Assembly (NCBI GenBank): GCA_021153165.1
Contig: JAGKTZ010000007.1
Location: 1 to 48,887 of the forward strand
Direction: 5' to 3'
DNA from: Prevotellaceae bacterium
GTDB lineage: Bacteria; Bacteroidota; Bacteroidia; Bacteroidales; Bacteroidaceae
Length of the DNA: 48,887 nucleotides
In this document: piece by piece, positions 25,570-34,579 of the stretch
Layout: every line of letters begins with the position of its first letter
Numbering within the stretch: position 1 is the first letter of the stretch
Notes under the pieces: model-generated
What the model was told of the DNA's origin: nothing
Seen by the model: the letters and a program-made list of their open reading frames with translations, nothing else
Databases searched by the model: none
Position numbers and translations under genes: made by a program

Positions 25570-26682
25570 ATGAATATCGAAATAGTCAGAGAATATTGTC
25601 TGAGCAAAGCGGGAGCGACCGAGGATTGCGCCTTTGGTCCAGACGGGGTCTTGTTTCGTATTTGCGACAAGATATTTGCTTATATCGACCTGAATCGTCC
25701 TGACCGCGTAGTGGTGAAATGTGATCCCGACAAGAGTATCACTTTGCGCGACACCTATCATGGTATTCATACGGCTTGGCATTGGAACAAGAAGCACTGG
25801 ATAGAGATACATTTTGAAACGGATGTGCAAGACGAAATCGTTCTGCAACTGATCGACGAATCCTATGAATTGGTCGCATCCAAACTGCCGAAGAAAAAAC
25901 TCGTCACCTTCCCCGAAATCCCCCAGGGATGGCATTATCATCACCTGTTCACGACAGACACAATAATGAACTTCCTGCAAGATACATCTTGCGAATCTAC
26001 TGCGGCAAATGATATCAGCGACACAAAGGACTTTGTGCTTGTCACAGCAGACCATCAGACAGCTGGCAGGGGTCAGAGAGATCATCATTGGGAAGACGAA
26101 GATGGTGCAAACCTACTTGTCGGCATTAAGATGCGTAATCTGAACATACCCGTCAGTCGGCATTTCAAGCTTACCCAAATCTTTTCGATTGCTATAACCG
26201 ATGCCCTGCGCACTTACCTTGGAAATCGCGTAAAGATCAAATGGCCCAATGATATTTATGTAGACAAGAAGAAAATTGCAGGTATGATTTTTGAGAATAA
26301 GATTGAGGGAAATTGTATCGCTGAAAGCATCGTAGGCTTTGGCATTAATGTCAACCAAACGCTATTTAATAGTGATGCCCCCAATCCTACATCTCTGCAA
26401 ATCGAGCTGGGACATGAAGTTGATCGCGCCGTTCTATTGCGAAAAATCATCAAGCATTTACCCAAAATGATTGAGATGGTCAAAGACGGTAAGTACAATC
26501 AGTTAGCATTTGATTACGAACGACGTCTTTATGCCTTAGACAAACATCACCTATACAAGGACGCCGAAGGTTACTTCAAAGCGGAAATTCACGCTATCGC
26601 CGAAGACGGCATGCTGTCTTTAATGGACGAAACGGGGCGAGTAAGACATTATTATTTTAACGAAGTACAACTCATCAGATAG
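25570..26682 (+). CDS. birA: MmcQ/YjbR domain fused to biotin-protein ligase
   Basis: A 370-residue fusion. Residues about 1-115 (MNIEIVREYCLSKAGATEDC, HGIHTAWHWNKKHWIEI, LIDESYELVASKLPKKKL) match the MmcQ/YjbR family, a small CyaY-like fold of uncertain function. Residues from about 125 carry the biotin ligase catalytic domain: TAGRGQRDHHW (biotinyl-AMP loop), IKWPNDIYVDKKKIAGMIFE and VGFGINVN, then a C-terminal SH3-like tail. The ligase loads biotin onto carboxylases. No DNA-binding repressor domain precedes it, so it is not an E. coli-type BirA regulator. The ATG at 25570 is preferred to the upstream TTG. The two domains are usually separate genes, so the join is worth noting. Confidence 0.9.
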   Translation: MNIEIVREYCLSKAGATEDCAFGPDGVLFRICDKIFAYIDLNRPDRVVVKCDPDKSITLRDTYHGIHTAWHWNKKHWIEIHFETDVQDEIVLQLIDESYELVASKLPKKKLVTFPEIPQGWHYHHLFTTDTIMNFLQDTSCESTAANDISDTKDFVLVTADHQTAGRGQRDHHWEDEDGANLLVGIKMRNLNIPVSRHFKLTQIFSIAITDALRTYLGNRVKIKWPNDIYVDKKKIAGMIFENKIEGNCIAESIVGFGINVNQTLFNSDAPNPTSLQIELGHEVDRAVLLRKIIKHLPKMIEMVKDGKYNQLAFDYERRLYALDKHHLYKDAEGYFKAEIHAIAEDGMLSLMDETGRVRHYYFNEVQLIR

Positions 26683-26691
26683 TACATCTCC

Positions 26692-27996
26692 ATGAACCGC
26701 CGTATACTAAATATTGCACTACCGAGCATCGTCTCCAATATATCCGTACCCTTGCTGGGCCTTGCCGACACAGCCATCGTAGGCCACCTTGGCGCCACGG
26801 TTTATATCGGCGCTATTGCCGTTGGCACCCTTTTGTTTAATATGACATATTGGTTGTTCGGTTTTCTACGCCTTGGCACAGGTGGACTAACCTCCCAGTC
26901 CTTTGGCGAAGGCAATACTGCGGAAAGTTTCCGCATATTGTTGCGCTCATTAGCCCTTGGGGCGGTAATAGCAATATTAATCTTACTATTCCAAAAGCCT
27001 ATCCTCGACTTTGCACTCAGTATTATTGGTCCAAGTGAAGAGGTCGAACAATATGCGCGTGTGTACTATAATATATTAATATGGGGCGCGCCAGCAGTTT
27101 TGCTCTTATATTGTATGTCGGGATGGTTTCTCGGTATTCAAAAGGCAAAGTATGTGATGTACACCGTGCTGATGCAAAATTTCATCAACATACCTGTGAG
27201 CCTGCTCCTCGTATTCAAATTGGGCATGAAGGTCGAAGGCGTCGCACTGGGTACTTTGGCAGCACAATATGCCTCGTTGTTCCTGGCATTTTTCATATTA
27301 TTGAAAGAGCGAGGGTTGTTTCAGTGGACAATGCTCAAGGGATGGCTGGATGGACATCAGATACGCCGTTTCTTTGGTATCAACCTGAATATTTTCCTAC
27401 GCACCTTGTGCCTAATTGCAGTCACCACGGGTTTCACATCCCTGGGGGCGAAGCAAGGCGATACGACATTGGCGGCAAATGCGCTGCTCATGCAATTCTT
27501 CCTCCTTTTCTCCTATATCATAGATGGATTTGCCTTTGCCGGAGAGGCTTTGGGCGGACAATACTATGGCGCCAAGGACAAAGATAGCTTTGTGCAAGTA
27601 ACACGCAAGCTGTTTGTATGGGGAGCAGGTTTTGCATTATTATTTGTAGCGCTTTATGGATTTGGTGGCGAATTACTACTGCGTATACTTACCAACGAAG
27701 AAGGTGTCATCCAATACGCATCGCACTATCTGCCCTACGTTGTGATGATTCCGCTGATTAGTTTCTCTGCATTCCTGTTCGACGGCATTTTCATAGGTAT
27801 CACCCACACTTTCCACATGCTCCTTTCCATGCTCTTTGCTACGGCATTCTTTTTCATTTATGCCATCTATGCGCCCACAGGCGACGGCAACGTAGCACTA
27901 TGGATAGGATTCCTGGGTTATCTCGGTTTGCGCGGATTGGTACTCTACGTTGTCTATCGACGATCAGTATTATCGGAGATATCTGCTCTCCCATAA
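26692..27996 (+). CDS. MATE family efflux transporter
   Basis: A 434-residue inner-membrane antiporter with about 12 hydrophobic segments, in the DinF-like branch of the MATE family. Characteristic parts are IALPSIVSNISVPLLGLADTAIVGHLG at the N-terminus, YWLFGFLRLGTGGLTSQSFGEG (about 44-65) and the symmetric second half beginning near GINLNIFLRTLCLIAVTTGFTSLGAKQG. Such proteins export drugs or metabolites using sodium or proton gradients. It begins 9 bases after the birA fusion, so it is almost certainly co-transcribed with it. The cargo is not predictable. Confidence 0.93.
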   Translation: MNRRILNIALPSIVSNISVPLLGLADTAIVGHLGATVYIGAIAVGTLLFNMTYWLFGFLRLGTGGLTSQSFGEGNTAESFRILLRSLALGAVIAILILLFQKPILDFALSIIGPSEEVEQYARVYYNILIWGAPAVLLLYCMSGWFLGIQKAKYVMYTVLMQNFINIPVSLLLVFKLGMKVEGVALGTLAAQYASLFLAFFILLKERGLFQWTMLKGWLDGHQIRRFFGINLNIFLRTLCLIAVTTGFTSLGAKQGDTTLAANALLMQFFLLFSYIIDGFAFAGEALGGQYYGAKDKDSFVQVTRKLFVWGAGFALLFVALYGFGGELLLRILTNEEGVIQYASHYLPYVVMIPLISFSAFLFDGIFIGITHTFHMLLSMLFATAFFFIYAIYAPTGDGNVALWIGFLGYLGLRGLVLYVVYRRSVLSEISALP

Positions 27997-28036
27997 GTTT
28001 TTTTCATCTACTTATAATAGGTACGACATGTACACT

Positions 28037-28069
28037 AAAAAACGTTTGCCAAAACAGCAAACGTTTTTT
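28037..28069. terminator. Bidirectional terminator between MATE and tRNA genes
   Basis: AAAAAACGTTTGC (28037-28049) and GCAAACGTTTTTT (28057-28069) are perfect 13-bp inverted arms with a 7-base loop, providing a T-run on either strand. It serves the converging MATE (plus) and tRNA (minus) genes. Confidence 0.9.
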
Positions 28070-28070
28070 G

Positions 28071-28144
28071 TAGCGAGAGTGGGTCACGATCCCACGACCT
28101 CCGGATTATGAATCCGACGCTCTAACCAGCTGAGCTATCTCGCC
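28071..28144 (-). tRNA. tRNA with CAT anticodon (elongator Met or Ile2)
   Basis: A complete 74-base cloverleaf: acceptor GGCGAGA with TCTCGCT (G1-T72 wobble) and discriminator A73; D arm GCTC/GAGC; anticodon stem TCGGA/TCCGG with loop TTCATAA; variable loop AGGTC; T arm GTGGG/CCCAC. The CAT anticodon allows elongator Met or, after lysidine modification, Ile. It is not an initiator by context since the acceptor starts with a G-T wobble pair rather than the bacterial C-A mismatch. CCA is not encoded. The T loop is ATCGTGA rather than the usual TTCRANN, a real oddity. Strong promoter upstream, terminator downstream. Confidence 0.93.
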
Positions 28145-28176
28145 AACATCGGAGGTTTAGTTCCGAATTGCGAGTG

Positions 28177-28208
28177 CAAAAGTAATGCTTTTTTTCTAAA
28201 TCTCCAAA
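28177..28208 (-). promoter_or_regulatory. tRNA promoter (Bacteroidota consensus)
   Basis: The minus strand has TTTG at 28208-28205 and TACTTTTG at 28184-28177, 20 bp apart: a full consensus match about 33 bases before the mature tRNA 5' end. Confidence 0.75.
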
Positions 28209-28270
28209 TCTTTTTGCAAGAAAAAGAAAATTTAATCTAAAACAACTATGAATTTCTATGAATTAAAGAG

Positions 28271-28996
28271 TTAACGAAACCTCGTAGTTATTTTCTCATT
28301 ATACTCAATTTTATTTATCATATTTACTATCAGTTGATATCCTGCTGCCATAAATAATCCGCGAATATCAGTATCTTTTATTTTAACATCTATCTTTTTA
28401 ATACCGTTTTTCCATAATTCATTAAATTCATCACAAATACAAAGATCATTTACACGAGAAAATGCCTCTTCATACAAAGAATCTCCATCATAATATTCTG
28501 TTTCATATATTTCAGAAGCACTAAAATCAGCACTAATACAAGCAAAAGGATTTCCACCTTTTTTAAGCAATATTAATGTATCTTCAAAATGTAATTTCAT
28601 TCCAGCCTCAAAAAGATAACAATCAATTTCCCTATAACCAAGTTCTTTTAGTTTTTCAATATCCCCACCAAGCATAAACTCAAAATCATCATCATCATAG
28701 TAATATTGATAATTCTTTCTAACCATCTCTTTAAAAATAGAATCATAGTTTTCTGGAATTTCAATTTCTGACTTTAAAAAATCAATCAGAACTTTACACT
28801 CTTTTCTACAGACTTCTATAACTGGTAAAATCATTTTTCCCCAAGCTTCATCAGTAAGGATGATATCAAGAGCATAGCAATAGCTATATAACTCTAATTC
28901 TTCTTTAGAACTTAGTTTTTTCACTTTCCTAAAACTTTCTATAAACTCTTTAGAGCGACATTGAAAGAGATATGTTAATAATTTGTTTTGGCTCAT
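28271..28996 (-). CDS. AT-rich orphan protein of unknown function
   Basis: I do not recognise this 241-residue protein. It is soluble, without signal peptide or membrane segment, rich in Lys, Glu and Tyr, with an acidic run YYYDDDDFEF near residue 98. The C-terminal half (LLKKGGNPFACIS, DIRGLFMAAGYQLIVNMINK) faintly recalls ankyrin-type or polymorphic-toxin immunity proteins, but that is only an impression. Base composition is much more AT-rich than the neighbouring housekeeping genes, suggesting acquisition. A -7 box TATATTTG lies at 29043-29036 on its strand. It stands alone between the tRNA gene and the M60 peptidase gene; no toxin partner is visible. Confidence 0.65.
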   Translation of the reverse strand: MSQNKLLTYLFQCRSKEFIESFRKVKKLSSKEELELYSYCYALDIILTDEAWGKMILPVIEVCRKECKVLIDFLKSEIEIPENYDSIFKEMVRKNYQYYYDDDDFEFMLGGDIEKLKELGYREIDCYLFEAGMKLHFEDTLILLKKGGNPFACISADFSASEIYETEYYDGDSLYEEAFSRVNDLCICDEFNELWKNGIKKIDVKIKDTDIRGLFMAAGYQLIVNMINKIEYNEKITTRFR

Positions 28997-29087
28997 TTTT
29001 ACTTAGATTTATGGTTAGATTTTTGCAAATATAGGAAATTTTATAAATTATAAAAATTCTCTTCTAAAATCAAAGTTACTACAAATT

Positions 29088-29134
29088 AAAAATCTCCCAC
29101 TGGACATAAGCGCCACCCAGCAAGAGATTTTAAA
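29088..29134 (-). terminator. Terminator after the M60 peptidase gene
   Basis: On the minus strand AAATCTC, then CTGG, a loop, CCAG, then GAGATTT form an interrupted stem, followed by TTTAATTTG. It lies about 26 bases after the peptidase stop. Confidence 0.6.
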
Positions 29135-29159
29135 TTATACTTTAATACGTAAGGAATGC

Positions 29160-31817
29160 TTACTTTTGGAAGCACTTCATGCGTGTGCCATCATAGCCCA
29201 CAGCCATGATATAAGATGCGCCTGAGGGGAAGAGTACTCTGGTGTAAGTATCACCATTTTCAGGGCCACCGAGACCATGACCTGAGATGCGCAGAAGTTG
29301 GCCATTTTCATCATAGGTTTCGAATGCCACTGCGTTCTTCCATGAAGAGTGTTGCACGGTTACCTTTGTACCTGAAAGCGTACAGCCTGAATTGAGCGTA
29401 CCTTGCAAAGGTTTCTTTTCTGCATAGATTTCCCAGTTGAGGGCATTGATATAATTTACTTCAGCTCCTGGCAGAGGATATCCCTTAGCTGCCACATGAT
29501 CTTTCAGTTCTTTAATCATACCTTCAGTAATGATCAACCAACCATTGCTGTAGTCTGACACATACATCTTAACGGGTATGCACAAGCCTGCCTTTTCAAA
29601 GAAGGGCACGAAGTTGATGCCTGTCGAGTCGCACACTTGCTTCATGAAGTTCATCTGCATTTGTCCGCTGGTCATACCAGAGAAATCACCCTTGCGCACA
29701 GATTCGATAAACTTACCGTAAACATTTGGTGCGTAGCCGCATTGATGGCAGAACAACTGCAATTGCCATAGTGGCGCGAGCTTGACAAAGTGGTCGTAGT
29801 TACCATAAGTGACAGAGACTGTCTTGCCTGTTGACTTGCCATATTCGTCTACTTCTGCCACACTGACCTTTTCTGTTGGTTCCTTATAGTCTGGTCCCAA
29901 TTGTTGCTGCCATGGTTTGCCCATACGAACACCTTGTTCCAAGTAGCAGTTGAAGCGTCCACCCTTCATGCCTGAGTAGTCGTCCTGACCACTGATTTCG
30001 CTTTCCAAGCGGTACCATCCTGCGCCATGCTTAAACTGTACCCAAGCACTATATATATTATTGGTAGTTTCGCCCAAGCCAGGCCATTTGAAGCCTGGAG
30101 TGATTTGGTTATTATGTCCTAATTCGTGTGCAAAGCCCCAGAACTCGAAGTCCATGTGACTTGGCTTCATCCAAGCAGATATAGCATCGTCGTTAGCAGC
30201 CGCACCAATTCCGTCGGCAAACATAAAGCCTGCCCAAACGACACGAGCGAATTGACGGTTCTTGGGTTCACGTCCGTAGAGTGAAAGTCCCATGATTTCG
30301 CGTTCACGATAGATAGTGTTGTCCAGATTCTGAGCCAAACTTTCTCCATCCTTTGGACAGTTTTCCAACAAGCGCTTCTTAGGATAAGCTACCTGAATGC
30401 GCTTAGTGCGGATATCAATGATATCTGATGGTGCATTAGCCAAAAGCTTCACCCAGTCTTCGTTGGTATCACCGCGCTCAGCATCAAAGTAACCATTGAT
30501 CTTGCCCAATGCGAAGTGGATTTGGATGTTTGGCAATTTGGCAAAGTCGTCATGATAGTAGGATACGTATCCGTTACCCAAGTTGAGAGGAGTGATGATA
30601 TTCACACCGTTTCTGAGGGGATAAGAAGTCTCTGGTTGACTACCGCTACCACCAAAATCTTTGATGATGAGATTTACGGAAGAACCTTCCTGAATACCTT
30701 TGACGAACAATACTTGTGTCACACCCTTTTCAAAGTAAATACCTGTAGGGTTCTCATAGCGGTTGTATTGACTGCTTGTCTTGAGTTCATTTTGCAACGA
30801 AGCCAAGCTTCTATATGGTTCAAATTCGCCCACACGATACTTAGTTTCATACTCACCACTATAGAGATATGATGCCAACTGACGCGCAAATGGATGGGCA
30901 GTACGGTTGATGTCTTCGAGGGTAACACCTGGCTTCAATTCAGCACAGAGTTCGTCTGTAAACAGAGAAGTAAATGAGCCATTGTCTGATGCTGTGAAGA
31001 ATTCCATTTCAGCACAAGACGCATAGTTATTCTTACCAGTCTTTACGGTAAACTTCACCTTGCTGACATTATCTACCCCATCCTTGCCCATTTGCACTGT
31101 GAAAGGAGAAGAAGAGAATCCCATGTCCACATCCTTGACAAGAGTGACGAAGGTATTGGGCGCATCTGCTGTAGAGTATTCCACGGTCACGACACCAAAG
31201 TTACCGTTCTCCTGACCGTCGACACGAGGTGTGTATATCAAATAGTCAACGTGAGGAGCATTGAGCAATTCGTAAGTCAAAGTAACGGGGAACGTCGTAC
31301 CTCCGCCCGACCACTTAGAATGGTAGTAGGTAGAAGTTTTGCCATCGTAGGTATTAGCGATACCTTCAGATGTGCTGTTTTGCGAAGAAGCTGTAGCAGT
31401 CTTTACAGTACACTTTGCGTCGCCAGTGAAAAGGGTTGCGCTATTGTTACCCTTTTGTTCGACAACGAAATCCTTGACTTGTCCGTTGGGCAAGGTGATA
31501 GAGAAAACGCCCGACTTGGGTTCAGTCTTGTACCAGAAGTCTGTTTTCACCTTCCAAAGGTTGCTGCTTTCCTTTTCCACCTTAAACCAATTATTACCAT
31601 CGGTTGTTGGGTTGATGGTGTAGTCGCAGTTGGAAAGAATATTCACATACGATGTACCACCATTAGCACCGACTGCAATCTTGCCCGCAGGGAGCAACAC
31701 AGTGGGGAGTTTGTTTTCAGAGGGCAAATCGTGCTGCACATTTTGTGCAACAGCTGAAGTGGCGAGTCCCATGAAGGTCACAGCACACCAAAGTTTGATT
31801 TTATTGATAGTTTTCAT
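29160..31817 (-). CDS. Secreted M60 family metallopeptidase with BACON and discoidin-like domains
   Basis: An 885-residue exported protein. After a signal peptide (to about residue 25, SAVAQ) comes a BACON-like beta-sandwich (about 40-122), a galactose-binding/F5-8C-like domain (about 130-277, NTYDGKTSTYYHSKW), and the M60 (enhancin-type gluzincin) domain (about 310-760). Zinc ligands are in HELGH (564-568) with Glu583 in GLGETTNN as the third. Characterised Bacteroides relatives cleave the peptide backbone of O-glycosylated mucins, so this one probably releases glycopeptides from host mucin. It lies 34 bases after the LRR gene and is likely co-transcribed. No lipobox is seen, so it is periplasmic or secreted. 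Confidence 0.9.
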   Translation of the reverse strand: MKTINKIKLWCAVTFMGLATSAVAQNVQHDLPSENKLPTVLLPAGKIAVGANGGTSYVNILSNCDYTINPTTDGNNWFKVEKESSNLWKVKTDFWYKTEPKSGVFSITLPNGQVKDFVVEQKGNNSATLFTGDAKCTVKTATASSQNSTSEGIANTYDGKTSTYYHSKWSGGGTTFPVTLTYELLNAPHVDYLIYTPRVDGQENGNFGVVTVEYSTADAPNTFVTLVKDVDMGFSSSPFTVQMGKDGVDNVSKVKFTVKTGKNNYASCAEMEFFTASDNGSFTSLFTDELCAELKPGVTLEDINRTAHPFARQLASYLYSGEYETKYRVGEFEPYRSLASLQNELKTSSQYNRYENPTGIYFEKGVTQVLFVKGIQEGSSVNLIIKDFGGSGSQPETSYPLRNGVNIITPLNLGNGYVSYYHDDFAKLPNIQIHFALGKINGYFDAERGDTNEDWVKLLANAPSDIIDIRTKRIQVAYPKKRLLENCPKDGESLAQNLDNTIYREREIMGLSLYGREPKNRQFARVVWAGFMFADGIGAAANDDAISAWMKPSHMDFEFWGFAHELGHNNQITPGFKWPGLGETTNNIYSAWVQFKHGAGWYRLESEISGQDDYSGMKGGRFNCYLEQGVRMGKPWQQQLGPDYKEPTEKVSVAEVDEYGKSTGKTVSVTYGNYDHFVKLAPLWQLQLFCHQCGYAPNVYGKFIESVRKGDFSGMTSGQMQMNFMKQVCDSTGINFVPFFEKAGLCIPVKMYVSDYSNGWLIITEGMIKELKDHVAAKGYPLPGAEVNYINALNWEIYAEKKPLQGTLNSGCTLSGTKVTVQHSSWKNAVAFETYDENGQLLRISGHGLGGPENGDTYTRVLFPSGASYIMAVGYDGTRMKCFQK

Positions 31818-31851
31818 AAGATTTCAAATTCTATTTTAGCGTGCATAAATA

Positions 31852-33258
31852 TTAGTGTACGATCACTTTCACACCAGCCACGATATATACGCCGGCGGGC
31901 ATATTCCACGAGTGTTGACCTGCAGGAATATGGGTATTGACAAGGCGACGGCCGCTCACATCAAAGATCTGCAAAGGCATTGGTGCAGCGTTTTTCACGA
32001 CGATCTGTCCATCGTTGGCATAGACTTCTACGTCCTTGTCCTGAGTGACGCCATCCACGCCAGCAGGGTCGATCACGCGGAAGCTTTGAGATTTCAAATT
32101 GACGCCGGGATAATTGACCGAAGTGGCTTCGAGGTGGACTGAAGCAAAACCTTTGTAGAAAGTAAAGTCGGCATTTTTAGCCTTATAGTCGGTATTTTTC
32201 ACCAACACTTCGCCTGTGGCATCGTTCACCCAGTTCACTGAAAAACTAGCCAGGACGCCCCACGCATTATAGCGGGTCAGATCGTTCAGGCTGAGCACTT
32301 CGTTGATGTTGACCTTGTCTGTGATATAGAAGGGGCGTTGTGGTTCGATCACGAAGTGACGTACTGTATCCTTCTTGGTATTGTTGTACACGGTAACGAA
32401 GGATGATGGCGAGAGCTCGTTGTTTTCCACATAGAAAGCTTCCATCGTGCTCTTGTCATTCTTGTTGTGTGTGATTTTGGTCAACTCGTTGTTTGACACG
32501 CTGAAGTTCTTGATTGATGATTTAGAAACATCAAGCGTAGTGAGTTTGTTGTTGTCCAACCAAAGTTCTTCGAGTGCTGTACAGTTCGAGAGGTCCAATG
32601 TTGTCAATTGATTGTTGAAGGCACAGAGTTGCACTGGATTTACGCCAGAACCAAGGGTGATCTTTGTCAATGCGTTGTTGTAGCACCAGAGGGTTTGCAA
32701 CTTCTTTGGCACAGAAACTGCAAGCACGGTCAAGTTGTTGTCGTTGCAAATACAGGTTTCCAATTCGTTCAGATTGGTAAAGTAGAATTTGCTGAGTGCA
32801 TTGTGAGCGAAATTGACGTAATACAACTTTGTATTTTTACTCAATGTCAATTCACTGAGTTCGTTGTTCGAGCAATCCAATACTTGCAACACGGCAAGCG
32901 CAGAAGTGTTGAGTGCAGTCAACTTGTTGTTCTTGCAATAGAGTGTAGACAAATTGGGAGTAGACTTGAAATTGATTGCCGTGATATCATTGTCTGAGCA
33001 ATCAAAGTGAGTCAAAGCCAAATCTGTGGTCAGAGAGAGCGTTTCGCCCTGCACAGGTACTTTCACATTTTCGCCACTCACTGTAGTCTTGGCGTCGCTA
33101 CCTTGCCATTGTAGCACAACGTTGACTCCCTCGTTGAAACTTAGGGTCAACTCCTCGCCCACCGCTTTGCTCGTGGTCACTTCGATGACATCTGCACTGA
33201 CTGATGCGATGCCCAGGAAAGCGGCAAAGAGCGTTGTGCTTAAGATTTTCTTGTACAT
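31852..33258 (-). CDS. Secreted leucine-rich-repeat protein with type IX sorting domain
   Basis: A 468-residue exported protein. A signal peptide (MYKKILSTTLFAAFLGIASVSA) is followed by an Ig-like stretch, then about ten leucine-rich repeats of 20-22 residues (about 78-290; LKxLxCxxNxLTxLDLS-like, as in LTTLDLSNCTALEELWLDNN). A beta-rich region follows, then a C-terminal 75-residue domain ending QIFDVSGRRLVNTHIPAGQH and GVYIVAGVKVIVH. That last domain fits the type A sorting signal of the type IX secretion system, so the protein should be exported and anchored on the cell surface. LRR surface proteins in this phylum often bind host ligands. It sits between pyrH and the M60 peptidase on one strand with gaps of 57 and 34 bases. 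Confidence 0.85.
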   Translation of the reverse strand: MYKKILSTTLFAAFLGIASVSADVIEVTTSKAVGEELTLSFNEGVNVVLQWQGSDAKTTVSGENVKVPVQGETLSLTTDLALTHFDCSDNDITAINFKSTPNLSTLYCKNNKLTALNTSALAVLQVLDCSNNELSELTLSKNTKLYYVNFAHNALSKFYFTNLNELETCICNDNNLTVLAVSVPKKLQTLWCYNNALTKITLGSGVNPVQLCAFNNQLTTLDLSNCTALEELWLDNNKLTTLDVSKSSIKNFSVSNNELTKITHNKNDKSTMEAFYVENNELSPSSFVTVYNNTKKDTVRHFVIEPQRPFYITDKVNINEVLSLNDLTRYNAWGVLASFSVNWVNDATGEVLVKNTDYKAKNADFTFYKGFASVHLEATSVNYPGVNLKSQSFRVIDPAGVDGVTQDKDVEVYANDGQIVVKNAAPMPLQIFDVSGRRLVNTHIPAGQHSWNMPAGVYIVAGVKVIVH

Positions 33259-33315
33259 GTGTAAATAATATTTTGATTTTACAATTTCTCCTTGATTATT
33301 TCTACCACCTTGTGA

Positions 33316-34026
33316 TTAGGCATGCACGTATGTACCGATTTCCTCGCCGTCGAGTACTTTCTTCAAGTTGCCAACGATATCCATATTGAAGACATAGACG
33401 GGCAGGTTGTTTTCCTTGCACATCGCAGTCGCCGTGATGTCCATCACACGGAGTCCACGCTGCAGCACTTCGTCGTAGGTAATATCTGTAAACTTAGTCG
33501 CAGTAGGATCCTTTTCAGGATCTGCTGTATAGATGCCGTCGACGCGTGTACCCTTGAGCATTACATCTGCCTCGATCTCAACGCCGCGCAATGACGAGCC
33601 AGTATCTGTGGTGAAATAGGGGCTACCTGTGCCACCGCTCATGATGACTACTTCGCCACGTTCCATAGCTTCGATAGCTTTCCATTTGCTGTAGAATTCG
33701 CCGATAGGTTCCATGCGGATCGCAGTCAGGACACGATTCTTCACACCTACGGCATCGAGCGCACTGCTCAAGGCTAATGAATTGATGACCGTAGCGCACA
33801 TGCCCATTTGGTCACCCTTGACACGATCAAAGCCTTTGCCCGCGCCACTCAGACCACGGAAGATATTACCGCCACCAATGACGATACCAATTTGCACACC
33901 GCGCTCGTTGGCTTCCTTGATTTGAAGTGCATATTCGTTCAGACGCTTCACGTCGATGCCGTGGCCTTGTTCGCCCATCAAGCTTTCGCCACTCAATTTC
34001 AAAAGAATTCGATTAAATTTATTCAT
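33316..34026 (-). CDS. pyrH: UMP kinase
   Basis: A 236-residue amino-acid-kinase-fold enzyme that converts UMP to UDP with ATP. Motifs are RILLKLSGESLMG (residues 6-18), GIVIGGGNIFRG (about 47-58), DQMGMCATVINSLAL (about 73-87) and ATKFTDITYDEVL (about 176-188). Family length is normal. The minus strand has TAACTTTG at 34119-34112 as a -7 box. It is the first gene of a minus-strand run with the LRR and M60 genes. In many bacteria pyrH is next to frr or tsf; here its downstream neighbours are surface proteins, which is unusual. Confidence 0.96.
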   Translation of the reverse strand: MNKFNRILLKLSGESLMGEQGHGIDVKRLNEYALQIKEANERGVQIGIVIGGGNIFRGLSGAGKGFDRVKGDQMGMCATVINSLALSSALDAVGVKNRVLTAIRMEPIGEFYSKWKAIEAMERGEVVIMSGGTGSPYFTTDTGSSLRGVEIEADVMLKGTRVDGIYTADPEKDPTATKFTDITYDEVLQRGLRVMDITATAMCKENNLPVYVFNMDIVGNLKKVLDGEEIGTYVHA

Positions 34027-34111
34027 AGCATTAAAGATTTAAATGATTCAACTTAGGCGAAACCTGAGACTTCGCTTATAACGTGCGTACACACGCGCAC
34101 ACATTATTGGG

Positions 34112-34119
34112 CAAAGTTA
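34112..34119 (-). promoter_or_regulatory. -7 box for pyrH
   Basis: The minus strand reads TAACTTTG, an exact TAnnTTTG match, about 86 bases before the pyrH ATG. No TTTG at -33 is evident. Confidence 0.4.
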
Positions 34120-34377
34120 CGACTTTACCACGACTTATAACGATTTCTTCCTTTTTTTTTGAAAAATAGCTCAGCAGGCGGTGCAAAATCACCCTTATCT
34201 AATGGGTCGAGAATGCGATAAAAATCACCAAAACTTTTCCGCCGCACATATAGCCGATTCTCAGCGATTAGATTTTAAGCTATTTTCACAAAATAACAGC
34301 ATTTTCACCCTATTCTGTGACGCCAACTGTCAAAAACAAGGCTTTTCCAGAAAATTTCTAAAGACTTTATGCGCAAG

Positions 34378-34555
34378 AAGGTCTTGATTTGTGAAAATTT
34401 CGCGACGTCTAATGAAAATTACCCAAGACTTTTTTTCAAAAAAGCCTTATCTTTTTTCAAAAACCCAACATTTCGTTCAAAAAAATCAAAATCTCACCTC
34501 TTTTTCCACTCCTAGATTGAAAATTTATTTTGTCAAAATTTCTGCAAGTTTTTTG
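34378..34555 (+). repeat. Dispersed intergenic repeat, copy E (full length)
   Basis: In order: AAAATTTCGCGACGTCTAAT, CCCAAGACTTTTTTTCAAA, GCCTTATCTTTTTTCAAAAA, a diverged spacer, then TAGATTGAAAATTTATTTTG and TGTCAAAATTTCTGCAAG with a T-run. The two ends match copies A and C almost exactly while the middle differs. No gene is seen in 34027-34639; the 68-codon frame at 34181-34387 is not credible. Confidence 0.75.
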
Positions 34556-34579
34556 TGACATTTTCCTTTAACAAAGTCA

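Noticed and set aside
28071..28996. tRNA-anchored genomic island
   Set aside because: No integrase, no repeat of the tRNA 3' end and only one foreign-looking gene, which lies on the 5' side of the tRNA.
34181..34387. 68-codon plus-strand reading frame
   Set aside because: Composition is that of intergenic sequence, it runs into repeat copy E and has no homology I recognise.
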